Positions 55,265 through 64,000 are shown, numbered from the stretch's first letter. The stretch: 64,000 nucleotides of DNA from Flavobacterium agrisoli (GCF_016522065.1 NZ_JAEHFV010000001.1:930001-994000), one strand, 5' to 3'. Numbers and translations are program-made. The notes: generated by a model from the letters alone, not told the origin.

Positions 55265-56146
55265 ATGTCTAATATCAATTTAATAATAGAAGAAAAAGCA
55301 GCCAATATCGGCAATTTTCTAGTAGGCCGTTTGTTACCCTTTCGGGAAAAAAGAGCCGTTGGTCCATTTGTCTTTATTGATCATATGGGACCAGCCTGTT
55401 TAAAAGAATACGAAAATTTAGATGTTCCTCCTCATCCACATATTGGTTTATCTACGTTAACTTATTTATTCGAAGGCAGCATTTTACATCGCGATAGTTT
55501 GGGTACAGAACTCGAAATAAAACCCGGTGCTGTAAATTGGATGACAGCCGGAAAAGGCATTGTACATTCCGAACGCACTCCCGAATACCTTCGCACTTCA
55601 GAAAAAATGTTACACGGATTACAAATTTGGGTGGCACTACCGAAAGAATTAGAAGAAATGGAACCTCATTTTACACATATTGAAGCCAATGCAATTCCGC
55701 AATGGGAAGAAGATGATGTAACTTATAAAGTCATTGCTGGAACTGCTTTAGGTAAAAAATCTCCTGTACCTGTTCATAGTGATTTGTATTTTATCGAAAT
55801 AAAAAGTTCAAAAGACAAAACCATTTCTATTGGAAATCAATTATACGGCGAAAGTGGTTTGTATATTTTAGAAGGAAGTATCACCAGCAACAATCAAGTT
55901 TTTGGTCCCAAACAAATTTTGATTACGAACGACAGTAGTTTGTGTGAATTTGAAATAAATGCGAATTCGACTATTTATATTTTTGGAGGAACTCCTTTTC
56001 CTGAAGAACATTTTATTTATTGGAATTTTGTTTCTTCTGATAAAAATCGGATTGAAAAAGCAAAACAAGATTGGGAAGCACAACTTTTTCCTAAAGTGCC
56101 CAACGAAACCGAATTTGTGCCTTTACCTAAACCTTTTAAAAAATAA
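55265..56146 (+). CDS. Pirin family protein
   Basis: A 293-residue double-cupin protein. The metal-binding first cupin has DHMGP (about 39), VPPHPHIGLSTLTYLFEGSILHRDSLG (about 55-82) with three His, and Glu in the HSERTPEYL stretch. The second cupin spans about 170-290 and ends in the FPEEHFIYWNFVSS pirin motif. Bacterial pirins can have quercetinase activity or bind metabolic enzymes. It begins an operon with an OsmC protein (three bases) and a GNAT protein. Confidence 0.95.
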   Translation: MSNINLIIEEKAANIGNFLVGRLLPFREKRAVGPFVFIDHMGPACLKEYENLDVPPHPHIGLSTLTYLFEGSILHRDSLGTELEIKPGAVNWMTAGKGIVHSERTPEYLRTSEKMLHGLQIWVALPKELEEMEPHFTHIEANAIPQWEEDDVTYKVIAGTALGKKSPVPVHSDLYFIEIKSSKDKTISIGNQLYGESGLYILEGSITSNNQVFGPKQILITNDSSLCEFEINANSTIYIFGGTPFPEEHFIYWNFVSSDKNRIEKAKQDWEAQLFPKVPNETEFVPLPKPFKK

Positions 56147-56149
56147 TGT

Positions 56150-56545
56150 ATGGAAACCATCTCGGCACACATCGGTCTTAGTAATTACAAAACCACCATT
56201 CGCTCAACAAGCGGCAACACTTTAATTGCCGATGAACCCGAAGAACTTGGAGGAGAAAATTTAGGTTTTTCGCCTAGTGAGTTACTCGCTTCTGCCCTAG
56301 CCTCTTGCACTGCTATAACACTTCGGATGTATGCGCAACGTAAAGAATGGAATTTAGTCGATGTCATTGTAGAAGCCAATTTAGTAAAAGAAGAAGATGA
56401 AACAACTCGCTTTCAACTTAATATTAAATTATTTGGTGATTTAGATGCAGCTCAAAGACAATGCTTATTTGATATTTCAAAAAAATGTCCGATACACAAA
56501 ATACTCTTAAATCAAATAAAAATCGAAAACAAATTAGAATCATAG
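56150..56545 (+). CDS. OsmC-family peroxide/stress protein
   Basis: A 131-residue OsmC/YhfA-like protein. The conserved Cys pair is in ALASCTAITLRMYA (about 51-64, Cys in SC) and the late KCPIHKILLNQIKIE (about 111-125), the peroxidase centre of the family. It is probably a thiol-dependent organic hydroperoxide reductase, though the YhfA branch is poorly known. It lies between pirin and GNAT genes with gaps of three and two bases. Confidence 0.93.
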   Translation: METISAHIGLSNYKTTIRSTSGNTLIADEPEELGGENLGFSPSELLASALASCTAITLRMYAQRKEWNLVDVIVEANLVKEEDETTRFQLNIKLFGDLDAAQRQCLFDISKKCPIHKILLNQIKIENKLES

Positions 56546-56547
56546 TT

Positions 56548-56829
56548 ATGGAAATTCAACAAATCAACGATGTTAAAAACGGCTATTTCAAAGCTGTTGA
56601 ATCAAATCAAGAAGCAGGAAAAATGACCTATACCTGGGCAGGAGAAGATAAATTTATAATTGACCACACCGAAGTGAAGGAAAGTTTTAACGGACAAGGT
56701 GTGGGGAAAAAATTGGTTATAGCGGCGGTAGAATTTGCAAAAAGCAATAATTTAAAAATTATTCCGCTTTGTCCTTTTGCTAAAGGATATTTTGACAAAC
56801 ATCCTGCGTTACAAGATATTTTATTTTAA
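56548..56829 (+). CDS. YjdJ-type small GNAT N-acetyltransferase
   Basis: A 93-residue protein from the ATG at 56548, two bases after the OsmC stop; the longer frame overlaps osmC and is not used. The mini-GNAT pattern ends VGKKLVIAAVEFAKSNNLKIIPLCPFAKGYFDKHPALQDIL (key phrase CPFAKGYFDKHP), the COG2388 signature. It is too small for the full GNAT fold, and its substrate is unknown. Last gene of the pirin operon. Confidence 0.92.
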   Translation: MEIQQINDVKNGYFKAVESNQEAGKMTYTWAGEDKFIIDHTEVKESFNGQGVGKKLVIAAVEFAKSNNLKIIPLCPFAKGYFDKHPALQDILF

Positions 56830-56938
56830 GTAAACACAATTAATCTCTTTTTTACAGGAAAATCTACTATTATTTAATAAATAATTAAATTTGAACTTGA
56901 TAGCTTACTCCGTTAATGGTTTCAAATTCCTAATTTGT

Positions 56939-58114
56939 ATGTTTAAATATTTTAGATTAGTCCACCATATTATTATTAGTCAAAAGAAACAAATTTTTTG
57001 TATTCTTTTACTTTCTTTAAGTGTCCTTTCGCATTCGCAAGAATTTAAAAAAGACACCACGAAACTAATGAAAGTGAGTTATGGTAAAAAAGGGATTGAA
57101 TTGCAAACCAAGGATAATAAATTTCTTTTTCAACTACAAAGCAGATTACAATTTCGTTTTTCAACGCCATATGATGTAGATCCACTTACTTATGACGACT
57201 ACAATCAAATTAAACAAACTACTTTTAAAATTAACAGAGCGCGATTAAAAGTAGGCGGACATGCCTTTGAACCTTGGTTGAAATATTATTGGGAATACGA
57301 ATTGAGCCAATCGAATTTGCTCGATTTTAGAATCATGATAGAAAAATGGGATTGGTTGAGTTTTAAAGTTGGCCAATGGAAAACCGAGTTTACCCGGGAA
57401 CGTTTTATAAGCAGTGGCGAACAGCAAATGGTAGAACGATCAATATTAAACCGACCCTTTACTGTTGACAGACAATTAGGAGTTGAAATTTATGGTCATT
57501 TGAAAGGAAAAGGCATTGCCGATTTCAACTATTGGTTTGCGGCTTTAACAGGAACTGGTAGAGGAAGTTCCAAAAATGATGACAACCACTTAATGTATTT
57601 TGGGAGAGCGCAATGGAATTTTTTAGGTAGACCACTTGATTTTGAAGGTGGCGACTTAGAATTTCATGAAAAACCAACTGCAATTATAGCCTTATCAGGA
57701 ATTACAAACCGTAGTCCTTATACTCGTTTTTCACAATCCGGAGGTGGTTCACTTGAAGGTTTTGAAGAACAAAATGTAGGACAATATAGAGTAAATCAGT
57801 ACAATTTAGAAACTGCTTTTATGTATCGGGGTATTTCTTGGCAAACCGAATGGCATCATAAAAATATTATCGACAAATACAATAACGACCAATTAACACA
57901 GCTAACAGGCTATTATATACAAGCGGGTTATTTTTTTCATAACATTTTGTCATGGGTACCGGAACACCTCGAAATTGCCGGAAGACATGGTGTATATCGA
58001 CCTGATAAAACATTGGAAGAAAATCTTCAAACAGAATCTTCCCTCGCTTTTAATTATTTCTTTAAAGGGCATAAAAACAAATTAACCGCAGAAGTTAGCC
58101 ATTTTGATTCGTAA
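56939..58114 (+). CDS. Phosphate-selective porin (OprP/O-like) with premature stop
   Basis: A 391-residue outer membrane porin from ATG 56939. The signal peptide ends near LSHSQ (about residue 33). The rest shows barrel strands with charged turns, FKINRARLKVGGHAFEPWLKYYWEYEL, WLSFKVGQWKTEFTRERF (a typical OprP/porin O pattern) and LTAEVSHFD near the end. A TAA at 58112-58114 then stops translation, but the same frame continues with about 20 porin-like codons to 58177. So the last beta strand, needed for assembly by BamA, is lost unless the stop is read through or is a sequence error. Confidence 0.85.
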   Translation: MFKYFRLVHHIIISQKKQIFCILLLSLSVLSHSQEFKKDTTKLMKVSYGKKGIELQTKDNKFLFQLQSRLQFRFSTPYDVDPLTYDDYNQIKQTTFKINRARLKVGGHAFEPWLKYYWEYELSQSNLLDFRIMIEKWDWLSFKVGQWKTEFTRERFISSGEQQMVERSILNRPFTVDRQLGVEIYGHLKGKGIADFNYWFAALTGTGRGSSKNDDNHLMYFGRAQWNFLGRPLDFEGGDLEFHEKPTAIIALSGITNRSPYTRFSQSGGGSLEGFEEQNVGQYRVNQYNLETAFMYRGISWQTEWHHKNIIDKYNNDQLTQLTGYYIQAGYFFHNILSWVPEHLEIAGRHGVYRPDKTLEENLQTESSLAFNYFFKGHKNKLTAEVSHFDS

Positions 58115-58177
58115 GATGTAACACTACCTTACGCTGATGGTTGGCGTTTTAGGATACAATGGGATATTTCGCTTTAA
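58115..58177 (+). other. Severed 3' tail of the porin gene, same frame
   Basis: After the TAA the frame reads 20 codons starting DVTLPYADGWR and ending RIQWDISL before TAA. This is the normal C-terminal strand of OprP-like porins, with an aromatic-rich last strand. Confidence 0.7.
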
Positions 58178-58194
58178 CTATTAAGCTCTATTAA

Positions 58195-58227
58195 CAAAAA
58201 AAGCCTTGAATTTCTTCAAGGCTTTAA
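58195..58227 (-). terminator. Terminator after tRNA-His
   Basis: A perfect stem of eleven bases (AAAGCCTTGAA / TTCAAGGCTTT, 58200-58225) with four-base loop and, on the minus strand, a run of U. Confidence 0.85.
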
Positions 58228-58232
58228 TTCTG

Positions 58233-58307
58233 GGTGGCTGACCGGGTTCGAACCGGCGACCCGCGGCACCACAAACCGCTACTCTAACCAGCTGAGCTAC
58301 AACCACC
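58233..58307 (-). tRNA. tRNA-His (anticodon GTG)
   Basis: On the minus strand a cloverleaf folds with acceptor GTGGTTG/CAGCCAC, D arm GCTC/GAGT with the GGTT loop, anticodon stem GCGGT/GCCGC around TTGTGGT giving anticodon GTG, and a T arm with the GGTTCGAACC. A G precedes the first base (58307), which would serve as G-1, and the discriminator is C73. A full CCA is not encoded. Confidence 0.95.
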
Positions 58308-58382
58308 ATTTTGCTTAGCGGTTGCAAATATACAACTAATGTTTACTTCCGCAAATAAAAAATCGAAAAAAAACATACTTTT

Positions 58383-59099
58383 TTAAATCAAATCTGCTAA
58401 ACTATTGACCGCCAAATACCTCTCTACAGTAAAACCTTCAGCAAAATCGACTCCAACCAATCGACCAAAGTCTTTAGCTCGATAATTTAAACTCTCTAAA
58501 AAGTTTTTACTCGTAATAGGCGTAGCGGGTTCATTCGAATATTCATTATAAAATTGTGTTTTATATGCTAAAACCGAATCGATTTTTTTATCCTCAAAAC
58601 CGGTAATATCCACAACAAAATCAGGTTCTATATTTTTCCATTGAATATAATGATACACTACTTTGGGGCGCCAATGCAATTGTTTTTCACCGTTTAATTC
58701 GGTTTCAATTTTCCTTAAACCCGATAAAAAACAAGCATCCGAAACCAATTTACTTGCTCTACCATGATCAATATGTCGATCGTCAATAGCATTACATAAG
58801 ACAATTTCGGGTTGGTATTTACGAATCATCTTGATGACTTCGAGTTGGTGCTTTTCATCATTAATAAAAAAACCATCACGCATGCGTAAGTTTTCTCTAA
58901 CTTGAACACCCAATATTTTTGCCGCTGCTGCCGCTTCTTCATCTCGAATTTCAGCAGAACCACGAGTTCCTAATTCACCACGAGTTAAGTCTACAATACC
59001 TACTTTTTTACCTAAAGAAACTTCTTTTAAAATAGTTCCCGCACAACCTAATTCTACATCGTCTGGGTGAGCTCCAAAGGCTAAAATATCTAGTTTCAT
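58383..59099 (-). CDS. bshB1: Bacillithiol biosynthesis deacetylase BshB1
   Basis: About 238 residues from the ATG at 59099, giving MKLDILAFGAHPDDVEL, the standard start; an upstream ATG adds six residues. The zinc motif AHPDDVE (about 10-16) and DRHIDHGRAS (about 110-119) place it in the LmbE/PIG-L fold. BshB1 removes acetyl from GlcNAc-malate in bacillithiol synthesis, a cytoplasmic thiol of Bacteroidota and Firmicutes. It lies downstream of the menaquinone pair but with a 93-base gap. Confidence 0.93.
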   Translation of the reverse strand: MKLDILAFGAHPDDVELGCAGTILKEVSLGKKVGIVDLTRGELGTRGSAEIRDEEAAAAAKILGVQVRENLRMRDGFFINDEKHQLEVIKMIRKYQPEIVLCNAIDDRHIDHGRASKLVSDACFLSGLRKIETELNGEKQLHWRPKVVYHYIQWKNIEPDFVVDITGFEDKKIDSVLAYKTQFYNEYSNEPATPITSKNFLESLNYRAKDFGRLVGVDFAEGFTVERYLAVNSLADLI

Positions 59100-59191
59100 T
59101 TGTTTAATTTTTATCATTTAATTTAATTGGTCGGAAAATTTCAAAAAGAGCTATCGTTTTATAAACCCTATATTCTTCTTTCTTCCTTCTT

Positions 59192-60262
59192 TTATCTATT
59201 TCCCAATCCCCTTTTCATTGTTTGTGATTTATTGACACTTTCCTCCCATTCCTTTTCTGGAATACTATCTTGCGTGATGCCACAGCCCATATATAATTTG
59301 GCTTGATTTTCTTGAATTTGCATACAGCGTAAATTAACAAATAAATCCGAGCCGTTGGTTTTCTTTTCAAAATTAGTATTCAATTCACCTAAAAAACCAC
59401 TGTAAAAAGTCCGATTATAGGGTTCTTTATCCAAAATAAATTCCATTGCTTTTTTCTTTGGCAAACCACAAACGGCGGGTGTAGGATGTAATAAATCCAA
59501 AATATCTTTTATACTTGAATTCGAATTCATTTTGCCCGAAATATCGGTTTTTATATGCCAAATGGCACCCGCTTTTAAACTATACGGCTGGCTTACCACA
59601 ACATCGGTTGCTACTTTTTTTAATTTCTTTAAAATAAAATCCGTCACATACTGCTGCTCTTCTTTTTCTTTTTGTTGCCAAACAATTTCCGAATCCAAAC
59701 CAGCCTCTTTTTGTGTTCCGGCTAGTGCCGTTGTTTCAAAAGTATGCTGATTTACTTGTAACAATTGTTCCGGTGTTGCACCCATCCAAAAGCCAATTTC
59801 TGGATGAAAAAAGCAATAAACAAATGTAGATTGGTATAGCGAAAGTAAATCCTCAAAAAAGCTAATAAAATCAAAATTCGGAAGTTCAATTACTTCTTCT
59901 CGGGATAAAACAACCTTTTTAAATTCTCCTTTTTTTATAGCTTCAATTCCGGACTGAACCAAATTTTCAAAATTTGCTTGAGTTTCCTTTTCATATAAAA
60001 CAGGTAATTGTTGCGTTGATGAAATTGATTTACACTCAAAAGTAGTTTGAATTATTTCGGATAAACTTTGGGGGATTAAAAAAGCTTGACTCCCATCAAA
60101 AGAAGCAAAAACGAATCCTTTTTCAGTAAAATCTTCCACTTTACACAATGTAGCATTGGATTGTAAAAGAGCAAAAACGGATTCAGAACTGGGCTTGCTG
60201 TACATCACAAAAGGCAAATTTTGACTTTTATGTTGTTTAATTTTATCAAAAAAATGTATCAT
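59192..60262 (-). CDS. menF: Isochorismate synthase (chorismate-binding enzyme)
   Basis: A 356-residue chorismate-utilising enzyme, a little short for MenF. The catalytic C-terminal domain shows KKVVLSREEVIEL, WMGATPEQLLQV (about 156-167), TALAGTQ, LHPTPAVCGLPKKKAMEFI (about 261-279) and the late MGCGITQDSIPEKEW. It converts chorismate to isochorismate for menaquinone. Its neighbour two bases upstream is a PaaI-like thioesterase that fits DHNA-CoA hydrolysis. A siderophore role is a less likely alternative because no other siderophore gene is near. Confidence 0.88.
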   Translation of the reverse strand: MIHFFDKIKQHKSQNLPFVMYSKPSSESVFALLQSNATLCKVEDFTEKGFVFASFDGSQAFLIPQSLSEIIQTTFECKSISSTQQLPVLYEKETQANFENLVQSGIEAIKKGEFKKVVLSREEVIELPNFDFISFFEDLLSLYQSTFVYCFFHPEIGFWMGATPEQLLQVNQHTFETTALAGTQKEAGLDSEIVWQQKEKEEQQYVTDFILKKLKKVATDVVVSQPYSLKAGAIWHIKTDISGKMNSNSSIKDILDLLHPTPAVCGLPKKKAMEFILDKEPYNRTFYSGFLGELNTNFEKKTNGSDLFVNLRCMQIQENQAKLYMGCGITQDSIPEKEWEESVNKSQTMKRGLGNR

Positions 60263-60264
60263 CC

Positions 60265-60699
60265 TTACCTATTGTTTTTCTTTTTATCCAAAACGATATT
60301 GGTAAGTTTACAAAGTGAAATAAGGTTATCGGCTTCGTCTGTAATTTTAATTTCCCACAAATGCAAAGTTCTTCCTTTGTGAATAAGCTTGGCTGTGCCA
60401 AAAACAAAACCTTCGCGTATACTTTTTAAATGATTGGCCGAAATTTCGATGCCGCGCACTTCAAATTCTTCAGGATTAACAAAAAAGTAAGACGCCATAC
60501 TCCCTACGCTCTCAGCCAAAGCCACAGATGCACCGCCATGTAACAGCCCCATTGGTTGATGAACGCTAGTATTTACAGGCATTTTGGCTTTTAAAAAATC
60601 AGATCCAGCATCGATATATTCAATTTGTAAGGTTTGCATTAAAGTATTTTGAGATACTTTTTGACAAAGCTGCAAAATCTCCTCTTTATTCAAATTCAT
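60265..60699 (-). CDS. Hotdog-fold thioesterase, probable DHNA-CoA hydrolase (MenI/PaaI-like)
   Basis: A 144-residue hotdog thioesterase. HQPMGLLHGGASVALAESVGS (about 47-67) has the HGG-ALAES catalytic segment of the PaaI/YdiI group. It likely cuts 1,4-dihydroxy-2-naphthoyl-CoA in menaquinone synthesis, because it is co-transcribed with isochorismate synthase (two bases). A broader acyl-CoA role is possible. Confidence 0.88.
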   Translation of the reverse strand: MNLNKEEILQLCQKVSQNTLMQTLQIEYIDAGSDFLKAKMPVNTSVHQPMGLLHGGASVALAESVGSMASYFFVNPEEFEVRGIEISANHLKSIREGFVFGTAKLIHKGRTLHLWEIKITDEADNLISLCKLTNIVLDKKKNNR

Positions 60700-60854
60700 T
60701 TTTATTTTTTTAGATTCGTAAAATTACTAAAAGATTACCGACCAAACTCTAAAGGATTTTCTAAAATTAAAAAGATCCTCAAACACAATGTTTTCTTCAA
60801 ACACTTTTACGCTTCGGAACACAATACTATTTCAAAAAAAGAAACTTGATTATA

Positions 60855-60898
60855 AAAAAAAGCCCTCAAAAGAAGGTAACTCTTGAGGGTTTATTTTT
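60855..60898 (-). terminator. Terminator of guaB
   Basis: Stem CCCTCAA (60863-60869) / TTGAGGG (60883-60889) and a U run on the minus strand from the A tract at 60854-60861. Confidence 0.85.
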
Positions 60899-60914
60899 TA
60901 TTTACTGAAAAAAA

Positions 60915-62387
60915 TTATCTAGAATAATTAGGAGCTTCTTTCGTGATAGTTACGTTATGTGGGTGGCTCTCGGTAATTCCGCTTGAAGTAATACGAACAA
61001 AACGCCCGTTTTCTTTCAACGTTTCGATATCCTTAGCACCGCAATATCCCATTCCTGCGCGTAAACCTCCTATAAATTGCAACATACTTTCGTTCAATTC
61101 GCCTTTGTATGGTACACGTCCTACAATTCCTTCTGGAACTAATTTTTTAACATCATCTTCCACATCTTGAAAATAACGGTCTTTAGAACCACCTTGCATG
61201 GCTTCCACAGAACCCATTCCACGGTAAGACTTAAATTTTCTTCCTTCAAAAATGATGGTCTCTCCTGGCGACTCTTTGGTACCTGCTAATAAAGAACCCA
61301 ACATCACACAATCGGCACCTGCTGCAATAGCTTTTGGAATATCACCGGTATAACGAATTCCACCATCAGCAATAACTGGAATTCCAGTATCTTTAAGCGC
61401 AGAAGCCACTTCTAAAACCGCCGAAAACTGAGGAAATCCAACACCTGCCACGATACGTGTCGTACAAATAGACCCAGGCCCAATTCCTACTTTTACACCA
61501 TCTGCACCGTTAGCAACCAAATATTTTGCTGCTTCTGGAGTAGCAATATTTCCCACGATTACATCAATAGAAGGAAATTTAGCTTTCACTTCTTTTAAAA
61601 CATTTACAACGCCTTCGGTATGACCGTGAGCTGTATCAATGATCACCGCATCAACCCCAGCATTTACTAATGCTTCTGCTCTTTGAACAGCATCTCCCGT
61701 AACACCAATTGCAGCTGCCACACGCAAACGCCCGTAAATATCTTTATTGGCTATTGGTTTTTGTGTTAATTTGGTAATATCTCTAAAAGTAATCAGTCCT
61801 ACCAATTCGTTAGCACTGTTTACTACTGGTAATTTTTCAATTTTATGCCCTTGCAAAACCACTTCAGCTTGTTCTAAAGAAGTTCCTTCGGCCACGGTAA
61901 CTAAATTTTCGCTGGTCATAACCTCCGAAATAGCTCTTCCGCCGTTTTTCTCGAAACGCAAATCACGATTGGTTACAATTCCTTTTAAGATTTTATTTTC
62001 ATCAACAATCGGGATTCCGCCAATTCCAAATTCTTTCATTGCGTTTTTAGCATCTGCAACGGTAGAATTCATAGGTAACGTAACCGGATCCAAAATCATT
62101 CCTGACTCTGCTCTTTTTACCTTGCGAACTTTGGCCGCTTGTTGCTCAATAGTCATATTTTTATGTAAAACACCTATTCCTCCTTCTTGAGCCATAGCAA
62201 TAGCCATAGCGCTTTCGGTAACTGTATCCATTGCTGCAGATACAATAGGAACATTTAAAGTGATGTTTTTTGAAAATTTTGATTGGATACTTACTTCGCG
62301 AGGAAGCACATTCGAATAGTTGGGAACTAATAATACATCATCGTAAGTTAATCCTTCGCCGATAATCTTGGTGTTGTGTGCTATCAT
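60915..62387 (-). CDS. guaB: IMP dehydrogenase
   Basis: A 490-residue TIM barrel enzyme with two CBS domains inserted (about 95-208). The catalytic Cys308 is in GPGSICTTRIVAG, and the flap region has GMGSVEAMQGGSKDRYF with the late EGIVGRVPYKG. It oxidises IMP to XMP, the branch to GTP. The CBS pair is complete. A -7 element TATATTTG lies 27 bases before the ATG. Monocistronic. Confidence 0.97.
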   Translation of the reverse strand: MIAHNTKIIGEGLTYDDVLLVPNYSNVLPREVSIQSKFSKNITLNVPIVSAAMDTVTESAMAIAMAQEGGIGVLHKNMTIEQQAAKVRKVKRAESGMILDPVTLPMNSTVADAKNAMKEFGIGGIPIVDENKILKGIVTNRDLRFEKNGGRAISEVMTSENLVTVAEGTSLEQAEVVLQGHKIEKLPVVNSANELVGLITFRDITKLTQKPIANKDIYGRLRVAAAIGVTGDAVQRAEALVNAGVDAVIIDTAHGHTEGVVNVLKEVKAKFPSIDVIVGNIATPEAAKYLVANGADGVKVGIGPGSICTTRIVAGVGFPQFSAVLEVASALKDTGIPVIADGGIRYTGDIPKAIAAGADCVMLGSLLAGTKESPGETIIFEGRKFKSYRGMGSVEAMQGGSKDRYFQDVEDDVKKLVPEGIVGRVPYKGELNESMLQFIGGLRAGMGYCGAKDIETLKENGRFVRITSSGITESHPHNVTITKEAPNYSR

Positions 62388-62413
62388 GGTGCAATTTCTA
62401 GTTGAATTGCGTG

Positions 62414-62421
62414 CAAATATA
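62414..62421 (-). promoter_or_regulatory. -7 element of guaB
   Basis: TATATTTG on the minus strand, a full match to TAnnTTTG; no TTG at the proper distance. Confidence 0.5.
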
Positions 62422-62598
62422 GTGAATATATTAAAAACTTGTATGTTTTTAAGACCAGAAATTAAGATTTGATAATTGATTATAGTAAAATTCCGATTTT
62501 AAAACTCCTCCTCTATATAATTATTTTAGTACGCTACTTTGAATAATCCAGCAAGAAACAAGTTTTATAAAGTTACCAATCGAAGACCGTACAATCTT

Positions 62599-63996
62599 TC
62601 AATCAAAATAACGGGTCTTTTGAGGAATAATAAAATTAAGTCCCAACTGAAAAGACAAGCTATTGGCTTTGGATACATCTCGATATTCTAACACATTATC
62701 GACCATTGTATAAAAGTTCAACGCACCCAAATTTGCCGAAAGTCCAAACCCAATATTGGATTTCGAAAATGTATCCAGCGTGTAAGTAGCCTTTACTTGC
62801 AAAGCCTCGAAAAGAGAACGTTGGTAATATGCTGTTGCGGCCAAAAAAGGATTTTTAGGCATACTCATAGCAAACAATTGCAAACCAATAGCGTTTTGAT
62901 ACTTGTTTTCGGAAGTGGTACAATTACAATTTTGAGATTGAGGCTTTCCGAAAGAATATTGCGCCGAAGCATTCCATTTTACAGATCGCCATGTTGTAAA
63001 CTTGGTATACAATGTATCTCTTGGTATCGCTTCTTCAAAGGACTTGATAACATTATCGGGATCGTCATTTGGAATAAAATTAGGATTTATTCCTTCGTAT
63101 TTGTAATACCCTTTATAAGTATACGTTGCCAAATCTTTAGTGTGCCGAATAAATCCAACATCTAAAATACTTGCCGTAACTTGCCATTCTGGTTTAGGAT
63201 AATAGGTTGCTCCCAAATCAAAACCGATGCCTAAGTTGCCTTTAAAAAAAGTATTTTGAGCCAAATCGATACCTATTTTTCCATTGTAATCATCTTCTAA
63301 AAATTGGGATACATTTGAAGTTTGGACTTCTAAATTAGACGAAATAATTTGATTATACACCGTAGTATCATCATAATCTGTATAAATATAACCTGAATTG
63401 CGAGTAGAATTAATAGTAAAACCACTTGAATAAATTTTAGCTCTTCCGCCAATTAGGAGTTGATTCGAAACCTTTTTATGATAGCCAATATGCCAAACCG
63501 AAAGCAAATCAGATTTAAAATTAATATCATTCAACCGAAACGATTTTCCCATGTAATTTTGATTTCCTTCTAAAGCTAAAATCGCTGGATCTTTTGGTAT
63601 GTAACTCAACACATTAAACTCTTGATACAATCCAAAAGACAAATAACTATTACTTTGCCAATCGCCTAATTTAATTCCGGCACTAAAAACCTCCAATTGT
63701 TGGTTTACTAGAATTTTATCTTTTGGAGAACTCAAAAAGATTGCATTTCGAAGTTTCTCGTTAAAATTGGTATTGTTTTTAGCAAACAAATCATAAGCCG
63801 AAACGCTATTACTACCTGCTTGTGCCGAAATTCCAGATAACAAAGGAATTCCCACATACCATTCGTAACTTACATCGCTACCCGGATTTGATAACAAGGT
63901 TTGCGGAATTCCAGCAAAATTATACAGCACTTGTTTATTTTGCGCATGGCTTTTTAAAGCTAGAAAACAAATTATGAAATAGAATACTTTTTTCAT
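62599..63996 (-). CDS. DUF5723 outer membrane protein
   Basis: A 465-residue exported protein with a signal peptide (1-18, ending KSHAQ). YNFAGIPQTLLSNPGSDVSYEWYVGIPLLSGISA (about 26-60, key part LSNPG) is the DUF5723 signature; the rest shows alternating barrel strands and ends in LSFQLGLNFII. It is related in style to PorV/FadL-like barrels of Bacteroidota but the function is not known. The gene is complete and starts six bases before the window edge... the upstream context is not visible. Confidence 0.85.
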   Translation of the reverse strand: MKKVFYFIICFLALKSHAQNKQVLYNFAGIPQTLLSNPGSDVSYEWYVGIPLLSGISAQAGSNSVSAYDLFAKNNTNFNEKLRNAIFLSSPKDKILVNQQLEVFSAGIKLGDWQSNSYLSFGLYQEFNVLSYIPKDPAILALEGNQNYMGKSFRLNDINFKSDLLSVWHIGYHKKVSNQLLIGGRAKIYSSGFTINSTRNSGYIYTDYDDTTVYNQIISSNLEVQTSNVSQFLEDDYNGKIGIDLAQNTFFKGNLGIGFDLGATYYPKPEWQVTASILDVGFIRHTKDLATYTYKGYYKYEGINPNFIPNDDPDNVIKSFEEAIPRDTLYTKFTTWRSVKWNASAQYSFGKPQSQNCNCTTSENKYQNAIGLQLFAMSMPKNPFLAATAYYQRSLFEALQVKATYTLDTFSKSNIGFGLSANLGALNFYTMVDNVLEYRDVSKANSLSFQLGLNFIIPQKTRYFD

Positions 63997-64000
63997 TCTA

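Noticed and set aside
56485..56547. Longer start for the GNAT protein
   Set aside because: It would overlap osmC by 60 bases; the ATG at 56548 fits the two-base spacing of the operon.
59118..59191. Promoter or small gene between bshB1 and menF
   Set aside because: No TAnnTTTG element or frame of note; likely part of one transcript or a weak start.

Overview
The window is AT-rich chromosomal DNA from a member of the Bacteroidota, most likely a Flavobacteriaceae species close to Flavobacterium. The signs are family-restricted genes (DUF4835, DUF2911, DUF5723, DUF6913- and DUF6495-like), the Bacteroidota type of RNA polymerase omega, an RprX/RprY two-component pair, a bacillithiol gene (bshB1), a fused ResB-CcsA protein, and repeated promoter elements of the form TTG-N(about 19)-TAnnTTTG, which is the Bacteroidota sigma factor consensus. 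There is no phage, transposase, CRISPR array or rRNA operon. It is mainly core genome with small variable points. About 65 protein genes, one tRNA (His) and eleven convincing rho-independent terminators can be read.

Layout. 1-4340: tail of an ABC exporter, a convergent Omp85-like barrel protein, an AI-2E family permease and a His-rich secreted protein. 4513-7905 (minus): a run of MscS-like channel, Maf, UbiA prenyltransferase, KdsC phosphatase and a DUF2520 dehydrogenase. 8100-16828: giant CcsBA cytochrome c assembly protein, alpha/beta hydrolase, then a PIG-L deacetylase / 35-residue membrane peptide / sodium symporter operon. 16895-21766: DUF2911, HAD, TcdA, TatD, DUF1684 and an MFS exporter. 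22147-25505: a lone PL9-type pectate lyase lipoprotein, a BlaI/BlaR1-type regulator pair behind a strikingly periodic operator array, and a 47-residue conserved-looking small protein with its own promoter and terminator.

25548-31872: DEAD-box helicase, RprX/RprY, CoaE, a glycosyltransferase, and two different enoyl-ACP reductases in tandem (FabV then FabI). 33154-39604: the classic flavobacterial block bamD-rpoZ-coaBC-DUF4835-recN, with dapA and a DUF6913-like gene next to it. 39652-44643: a 5'-nucleotidase split into two genes in inverted domain order, a YhhN-like membrane protein, LigA and a DUF6495-like gene. 44829-51787: ribosomal proteins S6-S18-L9, a LytTR regulator, PriA, DUF2147, a BrkB-family protein and NadC. 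52078-56829: AlkD-like HEAT protein, heavy-metal P-type ATPase, and a pirin/OsmC/GNAT operon. 56939-63996: a phosphate-selective-porin-like gene interrupted by a late in-frame stop, tRNA-His, BshB1, a menaquinone pair (isochorismate synthase plus hotdog thioesterase), GuaB and a DUF5723 outer-membrane protein.

The most notable items are: (1) a 20-bp-period array of TAGTT/AACTA half-sites in front of blaI; (2) two unannotated-looking small proteins (14990-15097 and 25362-25505); (3) a premature stop that removes the last beta strand of a porin; (4) a strong plus-strand terminator at 51993-52028 with no plus-strand gene before it, suggesting a small RNA; (5) the fabV-fabI pair with its own promoter; (6) a compact PL9 lyase that keeps all the known calcium and catalytic positions. 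I did not find an obvious new multi-gene defence or mobile system.
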